Below, piece after piece: positions 9,836 through 18,896 of a DNA stretch of 64,000 nt; the stretch's first letter is position 1; each line of letters opens with the position of its first letter. Location of the stretch: NCBI GenBank assembly GCA_902492895.1, contig CABUNG010000001.1, positions 124,001 through 188,000 on the forward strand. The letters run 5' to 3'. Position numbers and translations under genes: made by a program. This DNA comes from an uncultured Oscillospiraceae bacterium (GTDB lineage Bacteria > Bacillota > Clostridia > Oscillospirales > Acutalibacteraceae). The notes beneath the pieces were generated by a model. The model saw only the letters and a list, made by a program, of their open reading frames with translations, had not been told where the DNA came from and ran no database searches.

Positions 9836-11455
9836 ATGGAATACGGAGTGTTTTCGGCCAACGGATGGTTGTATCCGGATACCGAACCGGGGGATGGAAA
9901 ACAGCAGATCGAGCTGACGGCAGCCGGCAACAGTGTTGGCTGCGCACAGGTGCTGGTGCGCTGCACTGAGCCGCTGACCTGGCAATGGATCGGGGACGAG
10001 AGCAAGCCCCTTCCCGCGCCGGAGGTGTATCGTCTGCTGCCGGTATTCGTGGAAAAGAATACCGGAGAACGCGGTTTTACCGTGGAACAGGGAATGAAGG
10101 CGGAATATGCCTGCCGTCCCGCGCCCTTCTGGGTATATGATGCCATGGAGCCGGCCGGGGAAACCCTGGCCGCACCGAAGACGGACGGGATGCTGGGGCT
10201 GTACCTTCGCTGGCCGACCAAGGAGCTGCCGGCGGGGACATATCGGGGCCGTTTTCGTCTGCGGTCAGGGACAAATGCGGCCGATATTCCGGTTTTCATG
10301 CGGATAGCGTCGGCCGCCGTCCCGGAAGAGGAAACCCTACGGCTGACCAACTGGTATTCTCTGGCAAACATGGCGTTGTACCATGGGGCGGAGCCTTGGT
10401 CTGAGGAGCACTGGGAGCGGATTGCGGATTATGGGCGGCTGATGCGGGAGGGGCGGCAGACCGACTTTGCGGTTTCCCCGGCCCTCGCGGAATATACGCA
10501 GGGGGAGGATGGGCAATACGCCTTTGATTTCTCTCGTACCGAACGGTTCATCCGGCTGTACCTGTCCCTCGGCTTCCGGTACATCGAGGGGGAAACCCCC
10601 ATTTTTCGGGAGGACTGGGGTGCGGATACCTTTGTGGTGGAGATCAGCGGGAAACGGCAGCCAGCCCTTTCGGAGGAGGCTTATGCGTACCTGCAGGGGT
10701 ATTTCACCGGCTGGTATGCGCTACTCAAAAAAAACGGCTGGTTGGAGCGCACGATCCAGCATGTGGGGGATGAACCCCATGCGGACTGTGCGGCGGAATA
10801 TCGTATCCTTTCGGGGATGGTACGCAAATGGATGCCGGGCGTGCCGGTCATTGAAGCGGTGGAGTGCCCGGAGCTGGACGGCGCAGTGGACATCTGGGTA
10901 CCGAAGAACAGCAGCTATACGGAACAGAGGAGCGCCTACGAACGCAAACGGGAGCAGGGTGACACCTTGTGGTATTACACCTGCTGTTGTCCAGGCGGAC
11001 GGTATCTCAACCGACTGCTGGATGAGGAGCTGCTGCGAACCCGGTATCTTCACTGGGCGAACCGCCTGTATGGGATGCCGGGTTACCTGCATTGGGGCCT
11101 GAACCATTACGAATGTACGGACGATCCGTTTGCGGGACGGGCGGGCAGCATTGAAACGCTGAGCACGACCGCGCTGCCCTGTGGGGACAGTCATATCGTC
11201 TATCCGCTGGGGAAACAGGTGCTTCGGAGCGTTCGGTTCGAGATGATGCGGGCCGGCTGCGAGGACTACGAGCTGCTGAAGCGGCTGGGAGAGCAAGCTC
11301 CGGAGGAGGCGGATGAGCTGGTGGAGCGCTGCGTCCGCTCCTTCACCGATTATACTGCCGATGTGTCCGCTTTCGAATGTGCCTATGCCGCACTTCTCGA
11401 GAGGCTGTCGGATGTATCCGGCGCGGCGGAAGGGAAAGCGTGTTCTGTATTATAA
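9836..11455 (+). CDS. DUF4091 domain-containing glycoside hydrolase-like protein
   Basis: 539 aa. An N-terminal beta-sandwich is followed by a barrel-like region and a C-terminal DUF4091 signature (YLHWGLNHYECTDDPF, GDSHIVYPL, RFEMMRAGCEDYELLKRL). DUF4091 proteins are commonly found in polysaccharide-use loci and look like barrel hydrolases; their reaction is not settled. ATG 9836 is chosen because GAGGAAG lies 6 nt upstream; ATG 9818 overlapping the previous stop is the alternative. No signal peptide. Confidence 0.82.
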   Translation: MEYGVFSANGWLYPDTEPGDGKQQIELTAAGNSVGCAQVLVRCTEPLTWQWIGDESKPLPAPEVYRLLPVFVEKNTGERGFTVEQGMKAEYACRPAPFWVYDAMEPAGETLAAPKTDGMLGLYLRWPTKELPAGTYRGRFRLRSGTNAADIPVFMRIASAAVPEEETLRLTNWYSLANMALYHGAEPWSEEHWERIADYGRLMREGRQTDFAVSPALAEYTQGEDGQYAFDFSRTERFIRLYLSLGFRYIEGETPIFREDWGADTFVVEISGKRQPALSEEAYAYLQGYFTGWYALLKKNGWLERTIQHVGDEPHADCAAEYRILSGMVRKWMPGVPVIEAVECPELDGAVDIWVPKNSSYTEQRSAYERKREQGDTLWYYTCCCPGGRYLNRLLDEELLRTRYLHWANRLYGMPGYLHWGLNHYECTDDPFAGRAGSIETLSTTALPCGDSHIVYPLGKQVLRSVRFEMMRAGCEDYELLKRLGEQAPEEADELVERCVRSFTDYTADVSAFECAYAALLERLSDVSGAAEGKACSVL

Positions 11456-11471
11456 ACAGCGTGTTCGGTCG

Positions 11472-11500
11472 TTGTTCAAAAAACACTGGCCTGCTATACT
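11472..11500 (+). promoter_or_regulatory. Sigma-A type promoter for the GH94-like gene
   Basis: TTGTTC at 11472-11477 and TATACT at 11495-11500 are separated by 17 nt, with TGC before the -10 (extended -10). The following gene starts 61 nt downstream. It would uncouple the phosphorylase from the upstream operon. Confidence 0.6.
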
Positions 11501-11561
11501 AAGAATAAAGACGCGGTGCTTACACACGAGTAACAGATAAAAACGGAAGGGAAGAAGCGAA

Positions 11562-13877
11562 ATGGCGAAACTGCCTCGGAGATTCGAAAAGGAGGGGCGG
11601 GAATATGTGCTGGAAGATTACCGCACTCCCCGTCCGCTGCTGAACTATTCGTGGAATAAGGAATTCCTGTCGGCGTTCAACCATGTGGCGACGGGCCATG
11701 GACTGTACTGTGATAAGACCACCATCACCGCAACCTACATCGATCCGCGGGGCCGGGTGAAGCTGATCAGCGAGGGAAACCGGTACTTCTATCTGCGGGA
11801 TGCGGAAAACGGCGTGTTGTGGAATGTGGCGGGATATCCCACCAATACGCCGTTGGATTCCTACCGCTGCACGATGGGGCTGGGCTACGCAGTTTATGAA
11901 GGGGAACGGGATGAGATCGCCAGCCGGACGCAGGTGTTCGTGGATTTGGAAGACCCCTGCGAAATCTGGACGGTAACCCTGAAAAACAAAAGCAGTCGTT
12001 CCCGAAGGATTCAGCTCTTTCCGCTGGTGGAATGGTCGCTGGAAGGGTATGTTCCGAAAAGCGACTATTTCAGTTATCTGTCTACCGAAGCCGATCCCGC
12101 AGAGTCGATTGTATATGCTCGGAATACTGCCAGTGAACGGCTGCATGATCGGTACAACGGTTTTCTGGCGGCCAGCAAGCCATATGTGAGCTTCGACACC
12201 AGTCTGCAGGCGGTGCTGGGAACTTACGGGAGCTTTGCCCGTCCGGAAGCTCTGCTGAACGGGCATTGTACAAACACCCTGGGGAGCTGTGAACGTCTGG
12301 CCGGGGCAATGGAACTGGCGTTTGATTTGATCCCCGGCGGTGAAGAGACGGTCACACTTCTGATTGGTTCGTTTGAAGAAAAAGAGGACGCCTTGGATAT
12401 GTGCCGCCGCCTGTTTGCGGACGGCGCGGTGGACTCGGCTTTTTCCAAATTGATGGAGGAAAAGGAACGGCGGACACAGGCGGTGCGAATCGAAACGCCG
12501 GATGAACGAATCAACAACCTGCTCAACACCTGGACCAAGCAGCAGGTGGTGCTATGCGCACAGGTGGGACGAGGGGCAACCCGGGGCTACCGGGATGCCC
12601 TGCAGGATGCGTGGGGGTATGCCAGCTTTGACAAGGATGCCTCTCGAGAGAAAATTGAAGAGGCTTTGATGCACCAGTACGCGGACGGACATGCCCCCCG
12701 AGCCTGGCTTCCCTTGGATGAGCGGCATTATTCAGACAGCGGAGTATGGATTCCGATGGCGGTGAACGGCTATATCAAGGAAAGCGGCGATATCGGTTTT
12801 CTGGACAAGGAGATCCCCTTCCTGGACGGAAGTCTAGGCACGGTGTGGGAACACGGCCGCCGGGCGATGGAGTTTTTATATCAGGACCGGGGGAGTCATG
12901 GCCTTCCGCTGTCCCATTGGGGGGATTGGAACGACTCCCTGACCGGCATGGGGCAGGGCGGCCGTGGGGAGACGGCCTGGACGGCTATTGCGATGTATTA
13001 CGCATTGTCTGAGCTGCAGGAACTGGGGCGATATGCGGGAAAACCGGAGGAGGAACTGACCCGGCTGCACGAGATGGCAGAGGAGATCCGGACGGTTGTC
13101 AATGATGTGGCATGGGACGGGGCATGGTATTTAGAGGGATTTGACGACGAAGGGCGGCCGGTAGGGTCCCATACGGAGGAAGAAGGCCGAATTTATCTGA
13201 ATCCGCAGACATGGGCGGCGATCAGCGGGATCGCGCCGCCAGAACGGCTGGAAAAGGCGATCCGGCAGGTGGATGAACAGCTGGAGAGCCCGTATGGTTC
13301 GCTGACGCTGTATCCGGCGTATACCAAGCCGCAGCTGTCGATCGGACGGCTGACCGAGTTTGTGCCGGGAATCTGGGAGAACGGTTGTCCGTACTGTCAC
13401 GGCAGCGCATTCAAGATCGTGGCGGACTGCCGTCTGGGCCGGGGAAATGCTGCGTATGCGACACTGAAAAAGATTATGCCGGATGCCCCGGACAATCCCA
13501 TGGAGCATTCGGGATGTGAACCGTATGCGTTTACGAATATGTATCTGGGTCCGGAGAATCCCCGCCCGGGATTTGCCATGTTCAGCTGGATCAGCGGCAC
13601 GGCGGGCTGGGTTTTCCGGGCGGTGACCCAGGATATACTGGGTTTCCATCCGGAATATGAAGGGTTTCATCTGAATCCCTGCCTGCCGTCGGAATGGGAT
13701 GGCTGCCGGTTTGAGCGTCAGTTCCGCGGAAACCGGTACCGGATCGAGATTCGGAATCCGGATCATGTGCAGAGCGGCGTGGTCTCTCTGGAGTTGAACG
13801 GCGAGAAGATGCCGGGCATTTATATCCCCTACATCCAGGATGACCGCGTGCATTCCATCATTGTTACGCTGGGGTGA
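11562..13877 (+). CDS. GH94-type phosphorylase (cellobiose/oligosaccharide phosphorylase-like)
   Basis: 771 aa, no signal peptide, close to the usual size of the family. An N-terminal beta-sandwich is followed by an (alpha/alpha)6 barrel. The GH94 hallmarks RGYRDALQDAWGY and HWGDWNDSLTGMG are present; the Asp of the DWND stretch near residue 455 corresponds to the catalytic acid. The C-terminal GIWENGCPYCHGSAF and EGFHLNPCLP stretches also fit. Members split a beta-glycoside with phosphate to give a sugar 1-phosphate inside the cell. The exact substrate is unknown. The start has GGAAGGGAAG upstream. Confidence 0.87.
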   Translation: MAKLPRRFEKEGREYVLEDYRTPRPLLNYSWNKEFLSAFNHVATGHGLYCDKTTITATYIDPRGRVKLISEGNRYFYLRDAENGVLWNVAGYPTNTPLDSYRCTMGLGYAVYEGERDEIASRTQVFVDLEDPCEIWTVTLKNKSSRSRRIQLFPLVEWSLEGYVPKSDYFSYLSTEADPAESIVYARNTASERLHDRYNGFLAASKPYVSFDTSLQAVLGTYGSFARPEALLNGHCTNTLGSCERLAGAMELAFDLIPGGEETVTLLIGSFEEKEDALDMCRRLFADGAVDSAFSKLMEEKERRTQAVRIETPDERINNLLNTWTKQQVVLCAQVGRGATRGYRDALQDAWGYASFDKDASREKIEEALMHQYADGHAPRAWLPLDERHYSDSGVWIPMAVNGYIKESGDIGFLDKEIPFLDGSLGTVWEHGRRAMEFLYQDRGSHGLPLSHWGDWNDSLTGMGQGGRGETAWTAIAMYYALSELQELGRYAGKPEEELTRLHEMAEEIRTVVNDVAWDGAWYLEGFDDEGRPVGSHTEEEGRIYLNPQTWAAISGIAPPERLEKAIRQVDEQLESPYGSLTLYPAYTKPQLSIGRLTEFVPGIWENGCPYCHGSAFKIVADCRLGRGNAAYATLKKIMPDAPDNPMEHSGCEPYAFTNMYLGPENPRPGFAMFSWISGTAGWVFRAVTQDILGFHPEYEGFHLNPCLPSEWDGCRFERQFRGNRYRIEIRNPDHVQSGVVSLELNGEKMPGIYIPYIQDDRVHSIIVTLG

Positions 13878-13887
13878 GCGCTTTTCT

Positions 13888-14351
13888 GACATGAGGCGGC
13901 GGTGGCGGTGACTGGTCAGCCGGTCGTCAGCGCCTATCCGGCCATGGACCGGCTGATGAAGGGCTTTGAACCGCCGGCGCAGCGCCTTCTGTTGGATACC
14001 GCCTTCGGCGGTATCCGTACGCATCCGGAGCGGCGGGGAAAAAGCGAAAACATCCGCATCGACAATCTGACCATGGCCAACCTGTGCGACGGCATGGTGT
14101 CGGAACTGCATGACCTGTATCTGGAAATCCGGCCCTTCCTGCCGCAGCGGCCTACCCGCCTGATCGGTTCCGGCAACGGTATCCGTTTCAATGCGCCGCT
14201 GGCGGAACGTTTTTCCGTTCTCTTCGGTCTATCGATGTCCGTCCCGGTTCACCGAGAAGAGGCGGCCTTTGGCGCAGCGCTTTTCGCCATGACAGCGGCT
14301 GGACTTACTCGGACCATTGAGGATGCTCAGAGGCGCATTCATTATCGATGA
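13888..14351 (+). pseudogene. FGGY carbohydrate kinase remnant (sedoheptulokinase-like C terminus)
   Basis: About 150 residues match only the C-terminal half of an FGGY sugar kinase, including IGSGNGIRFNAPLAERF and PVHREEAAFGAALFAMTAAG, which form part of the ATP-binding lobe in this family. A stop codon (13887-13889) lies directly upstream in frame and no N-terminal kinase domain exists in any frame before it. The start is not defined and no convincing ribosome site is seen, so this is treated as a dead fragment after loss of the 5' half. Confidence 0.8.
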
Positions 14352-14389
14352 AGCATAAATGGTTCTATTCCTAGCTCCCCTTTGTTATA

Positions 14390-14428
14390 AAAACGGCGGA
14401 AGCTCCATTCGGAGGCTTCCGCCGTTTT
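14390..14428 (+). terminator. Intrinsic terminator after the sugar locus
   Basis: Perfect 14-bp arms AAAACGGCGGAAGC and GCTTCCGCCGTTTT with an 11-nt loop. The arms end in A and T runs, so it could act in both directions. Confidence 0.8.
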
Positions 14429-14462
14429 GTCCCAAAGGACGGCTTGAATCCGGACAAACAGC

Positions 14463-14494
14463 AGCCCGCTACCGGCTGGCGCCGGCGGCGGGCT
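14463..14494 (-). terminator. Hairpin downstream of the small minus-strand operon
   Basis: AGCCCGC pairs with GCGGGCT and the inner CCGGC pairs with GCCGG around TGGC. It lies just past the stop of the leftward gene ending at 14533. The T tract is weak. Confidence 0.5.
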
Positions 14495-14532
14495 AAAAGT
14501 GGCATTCATCGGAGAAGTATGGTAAAATGGTT

Positions 14533-14967
14533 CTACATGGCGAGATACAGAAGCGCGATGATCAATTCCACCTTTGCGCCGTTTTTTACGAGCAAAAACG
14601 CCAGCAGCAGCAAAAAAAGCTGCTCCTGGTCGTTACCGAACAGCGACAGCAAACCTCCGTCACCCCGCTTTTCGGGCGGGGCTTTCGTTTCCCGGACGGG
14701 TTCGGGATGGGACCGCGGAGCCTGCGTCTGCCGCGGTGTGTTGCGGGCTTTATATTCGGAAAGCGGCTGGAACCCGGCCGCGTGCATCCATTCCGTGCGG
14801 TTTTCGGCCAGCCCTTCCGCTGTGCGTCCTCGCTCGTCCTCGGGATGTGCTAAGCGCCGTTCCCTTTCCCGAAGCTCCCGCACCCTCCGTTCCGCTTCCC
14901 GCTGCATCCTCATGATATCGGTTTCCAATCCGTTTCCTCCCCTCTGCATCTGTCGGCTCTTGGTCAA
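14533..14967 (-). CDS. Conserved hypothetical protein with C-terminal membrane segments
   Basis: 144 aa. The N-terminal half is very charged and helical (EAERRVRELRERERRL), probably a coiled coil. The middle is Pro/Arg-rich, and the last 40 residues are hydrophobic (LFLLLLAFLLVKNGAK, ELIIALLYLAM), suggesting a tail anchor or hairpin. I do not recognise a named family. It overlaps the stop of the upstream gene by 4 nt (ATGA), so the two are translationally coupled. Confidence 0.7.
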   Translation of the reverse strand: MTKSRQMQRGGNGLETDIMRMQREAERRVRELRERERRLAHPEDERGRTAEGLAENRTEWMHAAGFQPLSEYKARNTPRQTQAPRSHPEPVRETKAPPEKRGDGGLLSLFGNDQEQLFLLLLAFLLVKNGAKVELIIALLYLAM

Positions 14968-15359
14968 AAGAGGCCTTTCTCCTGTATAAGAGGCAGTACT
15001 TTCATTAGGCGCATGATCTGAATGGCGTCGTCCAGACGTTTTTCTCTGTCTCCATGCAGATAGGGGCGGAGAGCCTTGAGAAGCGCTGTATTTTCGTCTT
15101 CTTTATTCAGTCCGCCGAGCAGGGGGGCGAGCTTGAGCAACACCGACATATCCGGCAGGCCGCCTCCGGCGGCAGACGGGGCAGGGGGCGGCGTCTGCGG
15201 TGCGGCCGGTTCACGAGGCGGAGCAGGATTGTCGGGTATGGATACAGGAGCGTCGTCTCCGGATCCGCCCAAGCCCAATGCGTCCATCATGCTCTGGATC
15301 CTCGCCATACCGTCCGGCGAATTCAGCAGATCGCTGATTTTTTGGTTGAGATCGTCCAC
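14964..15359 (-). CDS. Conserved hypothetical protein, helical with Pro-rich linker
   Basis: 131 aa. A short N-terminal helix (MDDLNQKISDLLNSPDGM) is joined by a Pro/Ala linker to a compact helical end (LLKLAPLLGGLNKEDENTA, LLKALRPYLHGDREKR). I have a sense that the C-terminal motif recurs in Ruminococcaceae proteins of unknown function, but no function is known to me. It sits in a three-gene minus-strand set with its two neighbours. Confidence 0.7.
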   Translation of the reverse strand: MDDLNQKISDLLNSPDGMARIQSMMDALGLGGSGDDAPVSIPDNPAPPREPAAPQTPPPAPSAAGGGLPDMSVLLKLAPLLGGLNKEDENTALLKALRPYLHGDREKRLDDAIQIMRLMKVLPLIQEKGLF

Positions 15360-15413
15360 GCGGGTGCCCTCCTTCCCGAGGATTTCGGTTGTCCCCGGCC
15401 GGTCCGCCCTAGA

Positions 15414-15448
15414 CCCGCCGGACCGGGAAGGACCGGCGGGTGCTTTTT
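15414..15448 (+). terminator. Hairpin with T tract between two minus-strand genes
   Basis: CCCGCCGG pairs with CCGGCGGG, followed by TGCTTTTT on the + strand. No + gene feeds it, so it may block antisense transcription or be a pause site. Confidence 0.45.
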
Positions 15449-15463
15449 GGCGGTGCGGCCTCG

Positions 15464-15715
15464 TTATTTTTTTTGATCGCCCAATAAACGGGCAATCGCC
15501 TGCTGGGCTTCAGCCGAACCCAGCAGTTGTTCGGCTTTGCTCCGGTCGGAGACCATCGCGTTCAGCTTGGCGGCGTTTTCGGGATTCATATGGTTCGTCA
15601 GGGCGGACAGGTTTCCTTCGCTGACGGTCTTTTCCAGTTGTTCCGGGGTGGTTCCCAGCCGTTTGCTGGCATAGGCGAGCAATGCCTGCAGTTGATCGGG
15701 TGTGACTTGACTCAT
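15464..15715 (-). CDS. Small conserved helical protein
   Basis: 83 aa from MSQVTPDQLQALLAYA. It is predicted all-helical, polar and without a membrane segment (KRLGTTPEQLEKTVSEG, NAAKLNAMVSDRSKAEQLL). Start 15715 is chosen because AAAGGATG lies about 8 nt upstream; an ATG three codons earlier sits on the ribosome site. It is the first gene of the three-gene leftward set. The function is not known. Confidence 0.7.
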   Translation of the reverse strand: MSQVTPDQLQALLAYASKRLGTTPEQLEKTVSEGNLSALTNHMNPENAAKLNAMVSDRSKAEQLLGSAEAQQAIARLLGDQKK

Positions 15716-15781
15716 AGCAATCATCCTTTCCACTCGGCCTGTTTTCATCATATGATGGGGTTGGCGCATTTATGTGAAACA

Positions 15782-15805
15782 CCGGAGGAATCCTCCGGAG
15801 GGAGG
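15782..15805 (+). promoter_or_regulatory. RBS-adjacent hairpin before the phosphodiesterase gene
   Basis: CCGGAGG (15782-15788) pairs with CCTCCGG (15792-15798) around AAT. The right arm touches the GGAGGGAGG ribosome site, so the left arm is a second anti-SD-like copy. It could tune translation. Confidence 0.45.
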
Positions 15806-15813
15806 CTAAGACT

Positions 15814-16293
15814 ATGCAGCGATTTCTGGTGATGTCGGACAGCCACGGCGATGAGGGATCGATACACCGCGCCATTGCCGCTCAGCCGGAGGCGTCGGCC
15901 GTTTTGTTCCTGGGCGACGGCGCCGCCGATCTCGCGGCGGTTGCACCGTTCTATCCGCATCTGGCGTTCCATTCGGTGAGAGGAAACGGGGATTTTGCGT
16001 CTTCCGCTGCGGGTGTGCCCTACGTCCGGGAAGAGATCTTGGCGGGCAAGCGTTTTTTTCTAACCCATGGGCATCTCTACGGGGTCAAAAGCGATCTGAC
16101 CCGGGTGGTTTATGCGGCCAGGGAACGGAGTGCGGATATTCTGCTGTACGGCCACACCCATGTTCCGGTGACGGATTACGAGGACGGGCTGTACATCCTC
16201 AATCCCGGCTCGATACACGGCGGGGGAACATACGGCGTGGCGGATCTGTCGCCGGCGGGTGTGGTCCTGAATATCGTCCGCGTTCGCTCCTGA
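15814..16293 (+). CDS. YfcE/MJ0936-type metallophosphoesterase
   Basis: 159 aa, the normal size for the family. All metal-binding motifs are in order: DSHG near residue 9, LGDG near 34, GNGD near 57, THGH near 83 and GHTH near 111. Such enzymes hydrolyse phosphodiesters with two metal ions in the cytoplasm; the natural substrate is often unknown. It is transcribed away from the three small minus-strand genes, with a 98-nt shared intergenic region. Confidence 0.92.
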   Translation: MQRFLVMSDSHGDEGSIHRAIAAQPEASAVLFLGDGAADLAAVAPFYPHLAFHSVRGNGDFASSAAGVPYVREEILAGKRFFLTHGHLYGVKSDLTRVVYAARERSADILLYGHTHVPVTDYEDGLYILNPGSIHGGGTYGVADLSPAGVVLNIVRVRS

Positions 16294-16397
16294 TGACCGT
16301 TCCCTACCTTCCATTGTATGCGGCTTCGCGATGGAAGTGCCTGTTCTCTCCGCAGATGTATGGCCTTTTTCTGGGCATACGTTTCAGCTGCATATAT

Positions 16398-16980
16398 GGC
16401 GAACCCAAAAATAAAACCAATAGGACCCATAATGCCAGTGTTGACAAAGATGGTCAGTTCTGGCATTATTTGGAATAGGAGGTGGTTAGAATCCATAAAA
16501 AAATCCTGCTCGCGGTAGGCGCAGCGATTTTGGTTATAGGCCTGCTGGGAATAGGCCGGGAGGTTTATCACCGGTCGGATTCCTATAAGAATCACGTCAT
16601 GAAACAGGATTTTGAGGCCATGCTCGAGAATTTGTCGGTTCGTGATTCTATCGGAGCCATGTATTTTCGGTATCCCGACCCGGATGCGCCGGAGCGGACG
16701 ACGGAGCATCTCATAGTCGATGAACATGTGCTGCACATGCTGAAAGAGTTCGTGTACATAGGGCCGTATACAGAGGAGATCGCTCCCGAGGATATCGATA
16801 TCCGCATTTGGACCGAGCTGCTGTATCCGGTGGATGGATACGTCTTTTATTACATGCCGGAGAGCCTGGCGGAGAATCGTTTTATTCTGATGCTGGATCA
16901 GCCGTGCCTGGTCGAAAACGAAGCGCTGTATGCGTATTGCCGAACCTATACCAAGAAGAATTGGGATTATAAAAAGGAGG
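16398..16980 (+). repeat. Duplicated block, copy 1
   Basis: Starts at GGCGAACCCAAAA, covers a hairpin leader and nearly all of the membrane-anchored gene ending at 16991. A second diverged copy lies at 18939-19519, flanking the ricin-type gene. The proteins are roughly three quarters identical by eye. Confidence 0.85.
16431..16467 (+). promoter_or_regulatory. Leader hairpin of duplicated gene, copy 1
   Basis: AATGCCAG pairs with CTGGCATT, and the inner TTGAC pairs with GGTCA around AAAGAT. It lies just before the AGGAGG ribosome site. Copy 2 (18975-19005) keeps the fold with changed pairs. Confidence 0.6.
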
Positions 16981-16991
16981 GGAATTCCTGA
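16482..16991 (+). CDS. Membrane-anchored extracellular protein, paralog A
   Basis: About 169 aa. A short basic N terminus leads into one transmembrane helix (ILLAVGAAILVIGLLGIG). The rest is polar and probably outside, with SYKNHVMKQDFEAML and a central RYPDPDAPE. I do not recognise the family. The start is uncertain: GTG 16482 overlaps the AGGAGG site, while the best-spaced codon is ATC at 16491. The paralog at 19016 shows the same arrangement with ATT. Its stop overlaps the start of the next gene (TGATG). Confidence 0.7.
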   Translation: MVRIHKKILLAVGAAILVIGLLGIGREVYHRSDSYKNHVMKQDFEAMLENLSVRDSIGAMYFRYPDPDAPERTTEHLIVDEHVLHMLKEFVYIGPYTEEIAPEDIDIRIWTELLYPVDGYVFYYMPESLAENRFILMLDQPCLVENEALYAYCRTYTKKNWDYKKEGNS

Positions 16992-18886
16992 TGAAAAGAC
17001 AGGTAGCAATCGGGCTGGTTTTAGCTGTTCTGGTGGGGTTGTTCGGCAGCCTCTCGATTTCTGCGGAGGAAAAAATCTATACCTATGCGGGAACGGCCGA
17101 ATTCGATGAGGGATACACGATTGAAAGGGTTGAAGACAACCGCTTTTCCTTTGCCGTCAGCGCAGGAGATTCCGCTTATCGATTTGAAGCCGACATGCAC
17201 TATTTTACGGACGGTTATGCATTTACAGAGAAAAAAATCATCGGACAGGCCAATTCGCCGGAAATCATCAGCGTCTATGTCCTTACCGTCAACGATGTGC
17301 TGGATTCTTTTGTTTTGAAGGAAAATCGGCATGTGTTGCGGGTGGTCACACTGGACGGTTCGACGATTCGCGATTATTATAAAGAAATCCCCGCGTCTAT
17401 TTTCGAAGGATTTATAGCCACTTATACAGGTGGGCTGGACGAGACCGGCAAACAGGCCTTGGTGAGTTCTATATTTTGGAGAACTCGGTTTTCAAAGCAG
17501 GAAGATCTTCCCAAACGATATTCCTCGCCGAACCGCCCGACACACGTGGCTGCCCGTGAATACAGGGAATATGGCGAGATGACGGCGGCTACGGACGATA
17601 AGAACAACCTGCTGGAGGAAATCGGCTATGAGAGATTTAAGCGGGTGGGCACGGGCTATGTTAAGCTGATGCATAACGTAAACAATGCCCCCCGGCGCGG
17701 CATCGTGCTGCAGCGAACCAAAGATGATTTATTCGGCCAGATTTATACGAGTGGGGTGGTTTGGGACCTAGACGCGAAGGTCTATCACAATGCTTCCCAG
17801 ACCGACAAACGTACCATGCAGTGGGATCTTCGGCGCGAGTATAACTTTCTGGTGATATACGATATCAAGAGCGATACGATGGAAGCCATCTTTCAGGACA
17901 AATCGGCGTATATAACCGAGAATTATTACAACGTTACCCTTCGCGTCGGTGGTCATGATAATTTTTCGAATTTTGTGGATTTCTCATATGGGGTATGCCC
18001 ACCCGGCAGCAATCCTACCCCCAGCCTGTCCTTTGTCAAAGCGGAAGTTGTTGGACTGCTGAAAAAGCTGCCGAAATACGCGGGCAAGGCATTCAAATAC
18101 CTGGCGGCATTAGACAAAGCCAAAAGGTATGCGCAGGGAATCGGGAATTTTATTGCCAACAGCAACACAAGCGCCGCTTTAAAGGATTTTCAGCTGACCC
18201 CTCCCGAGGACTGCCAGCTCAAATCGATTTCGTCGGAATTTGACCGGGCGGCCTATTTATACGATACAGGTTCTCAACTGAGCGCCTGGGCCAAAGTCGA
18301 CAATTATGCCCCGAATATCTATACCTGGTATGATTTTGATTTTTCGTTTAAGGTGTTTGGCGGGAATGGACTGCCTGACGAAGTCATCACCTTTTCGCGT
18401 CGGCTGAATACGGCTGATTTTGACACGGTGAATGATCGTCCGCTTGCGGATGGGGTATACGCCTTTAAAAACGAGGTCACGCAGGGAGCCTTGGATGCCT
18501 GCGTCTCCAACTTCAACAATCCGGAACAGAATCCGGCGGTTGTAACCAATCCGGATATGCATAAGAGAGCGAACCAGTTGTGGGATGTATCGTTCGATGC
18601 GGCAGCCAATGCGTATATCATACGGCCCGCCTATGATTCCCGTTTGGCTCTTACCAATAATGAACAGGGGTATTTGCACGTTTCAGAATATTCCGGGGCT
18701 GCTAATCAGCACTTTATCATCAGTCAGGCTCCCGACGGAAAAGTTGTTATCACATCTCAGTGGGGAGGGAATTATGATAGTCCCCTTTCCACCTTATCGG
18801 ATGAGAGCCTATATCAAAATGTCGTGTCCTGTCCCAGAGAGTTGGACTTGGTGACGACCGTCTGGTTCCCTATTCCGATGTCTTAA
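16991..18886 (+). CDS. Secreted protein with C-terminal ricin-type beta-trefoil-like domain
   Basis: 631 aa with a signal peptide (KRQVAIGLVLAVLVGLFG to ISAEE). The large middle part is unfamiliar. The last 140 residues resemble a ricin-type lectin (DGVYAFKNEV, ANQLWDVSFDAAANAYII, SRLALTNNEQ, ANQHFIISQ), a fold that often binds sugars. It starts on the stop of paralog A (TGATG), so the two are coupled and probably work at the same surface. Cargo and target are unknown. Confidence 0.72.
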   Translation: MKRQVAIGLVLAVLVGLFGSLSISAEEKIYTYAGTAEFDEGYTIERVEDNRFSFAVSAGDSAYRFEADMHYFTDGYAFTEKKIIGQANSPEIISVYVLTVNDVLDSFVLKENRHVLRVVTLDGSTIRDYYKEIPASIFEGFIATYTGGLDETGKQALVSSIFWRTRFSKQEDLPKRYSSPNRPTHVAAREYREYGEMTAATDDKNNLLEEIGYERFKRVGTGYVKLMHNVNNAPRRGIVLQRTKDDLFGQIYTSGVVWDLDAKVYHNASQTDKRTMQWDLRREYNFLVIYDIKSDTMEAIFQDKSAYITENYYNVTLRVGGHDNFSNFVDFSYGVCPPGSNPTPSLSFVKAEVVGLLKKLPKYAGKAFKYLAALDKAKRYAQGIGNFIANSNTSAALKDFQLTPPEDCQLKSISSEFDRAAYLYDTGSQLSAWAKVDNYAPNIYTWYDFDFSFKVFGGNGLPDEVITFSRRLNTADFDTVNDRPLADGVYAFKNEVTQGALDACVSNFNNPEQNPAVVTNPDMHKRANQLWDVSFDAAANAYIIRPAYDSRLALTNNEQGYLHVSEYSGAANQHFIISQAPDGKVVITSQWGGNYDSPLSTLSDESLYQNVVSCPRELDLVTTVWFPIPMS

Positions 18887-18896
18887 TCGAAGAATT

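Noticed and set aside
16176..16480. Minus-strand frame with a hydrophobic stretch over the leader of paralog A
   Set aside because: The corresponding segment in the second copy is frame-broken by a 1-base deletion, while the hairpin is kept.
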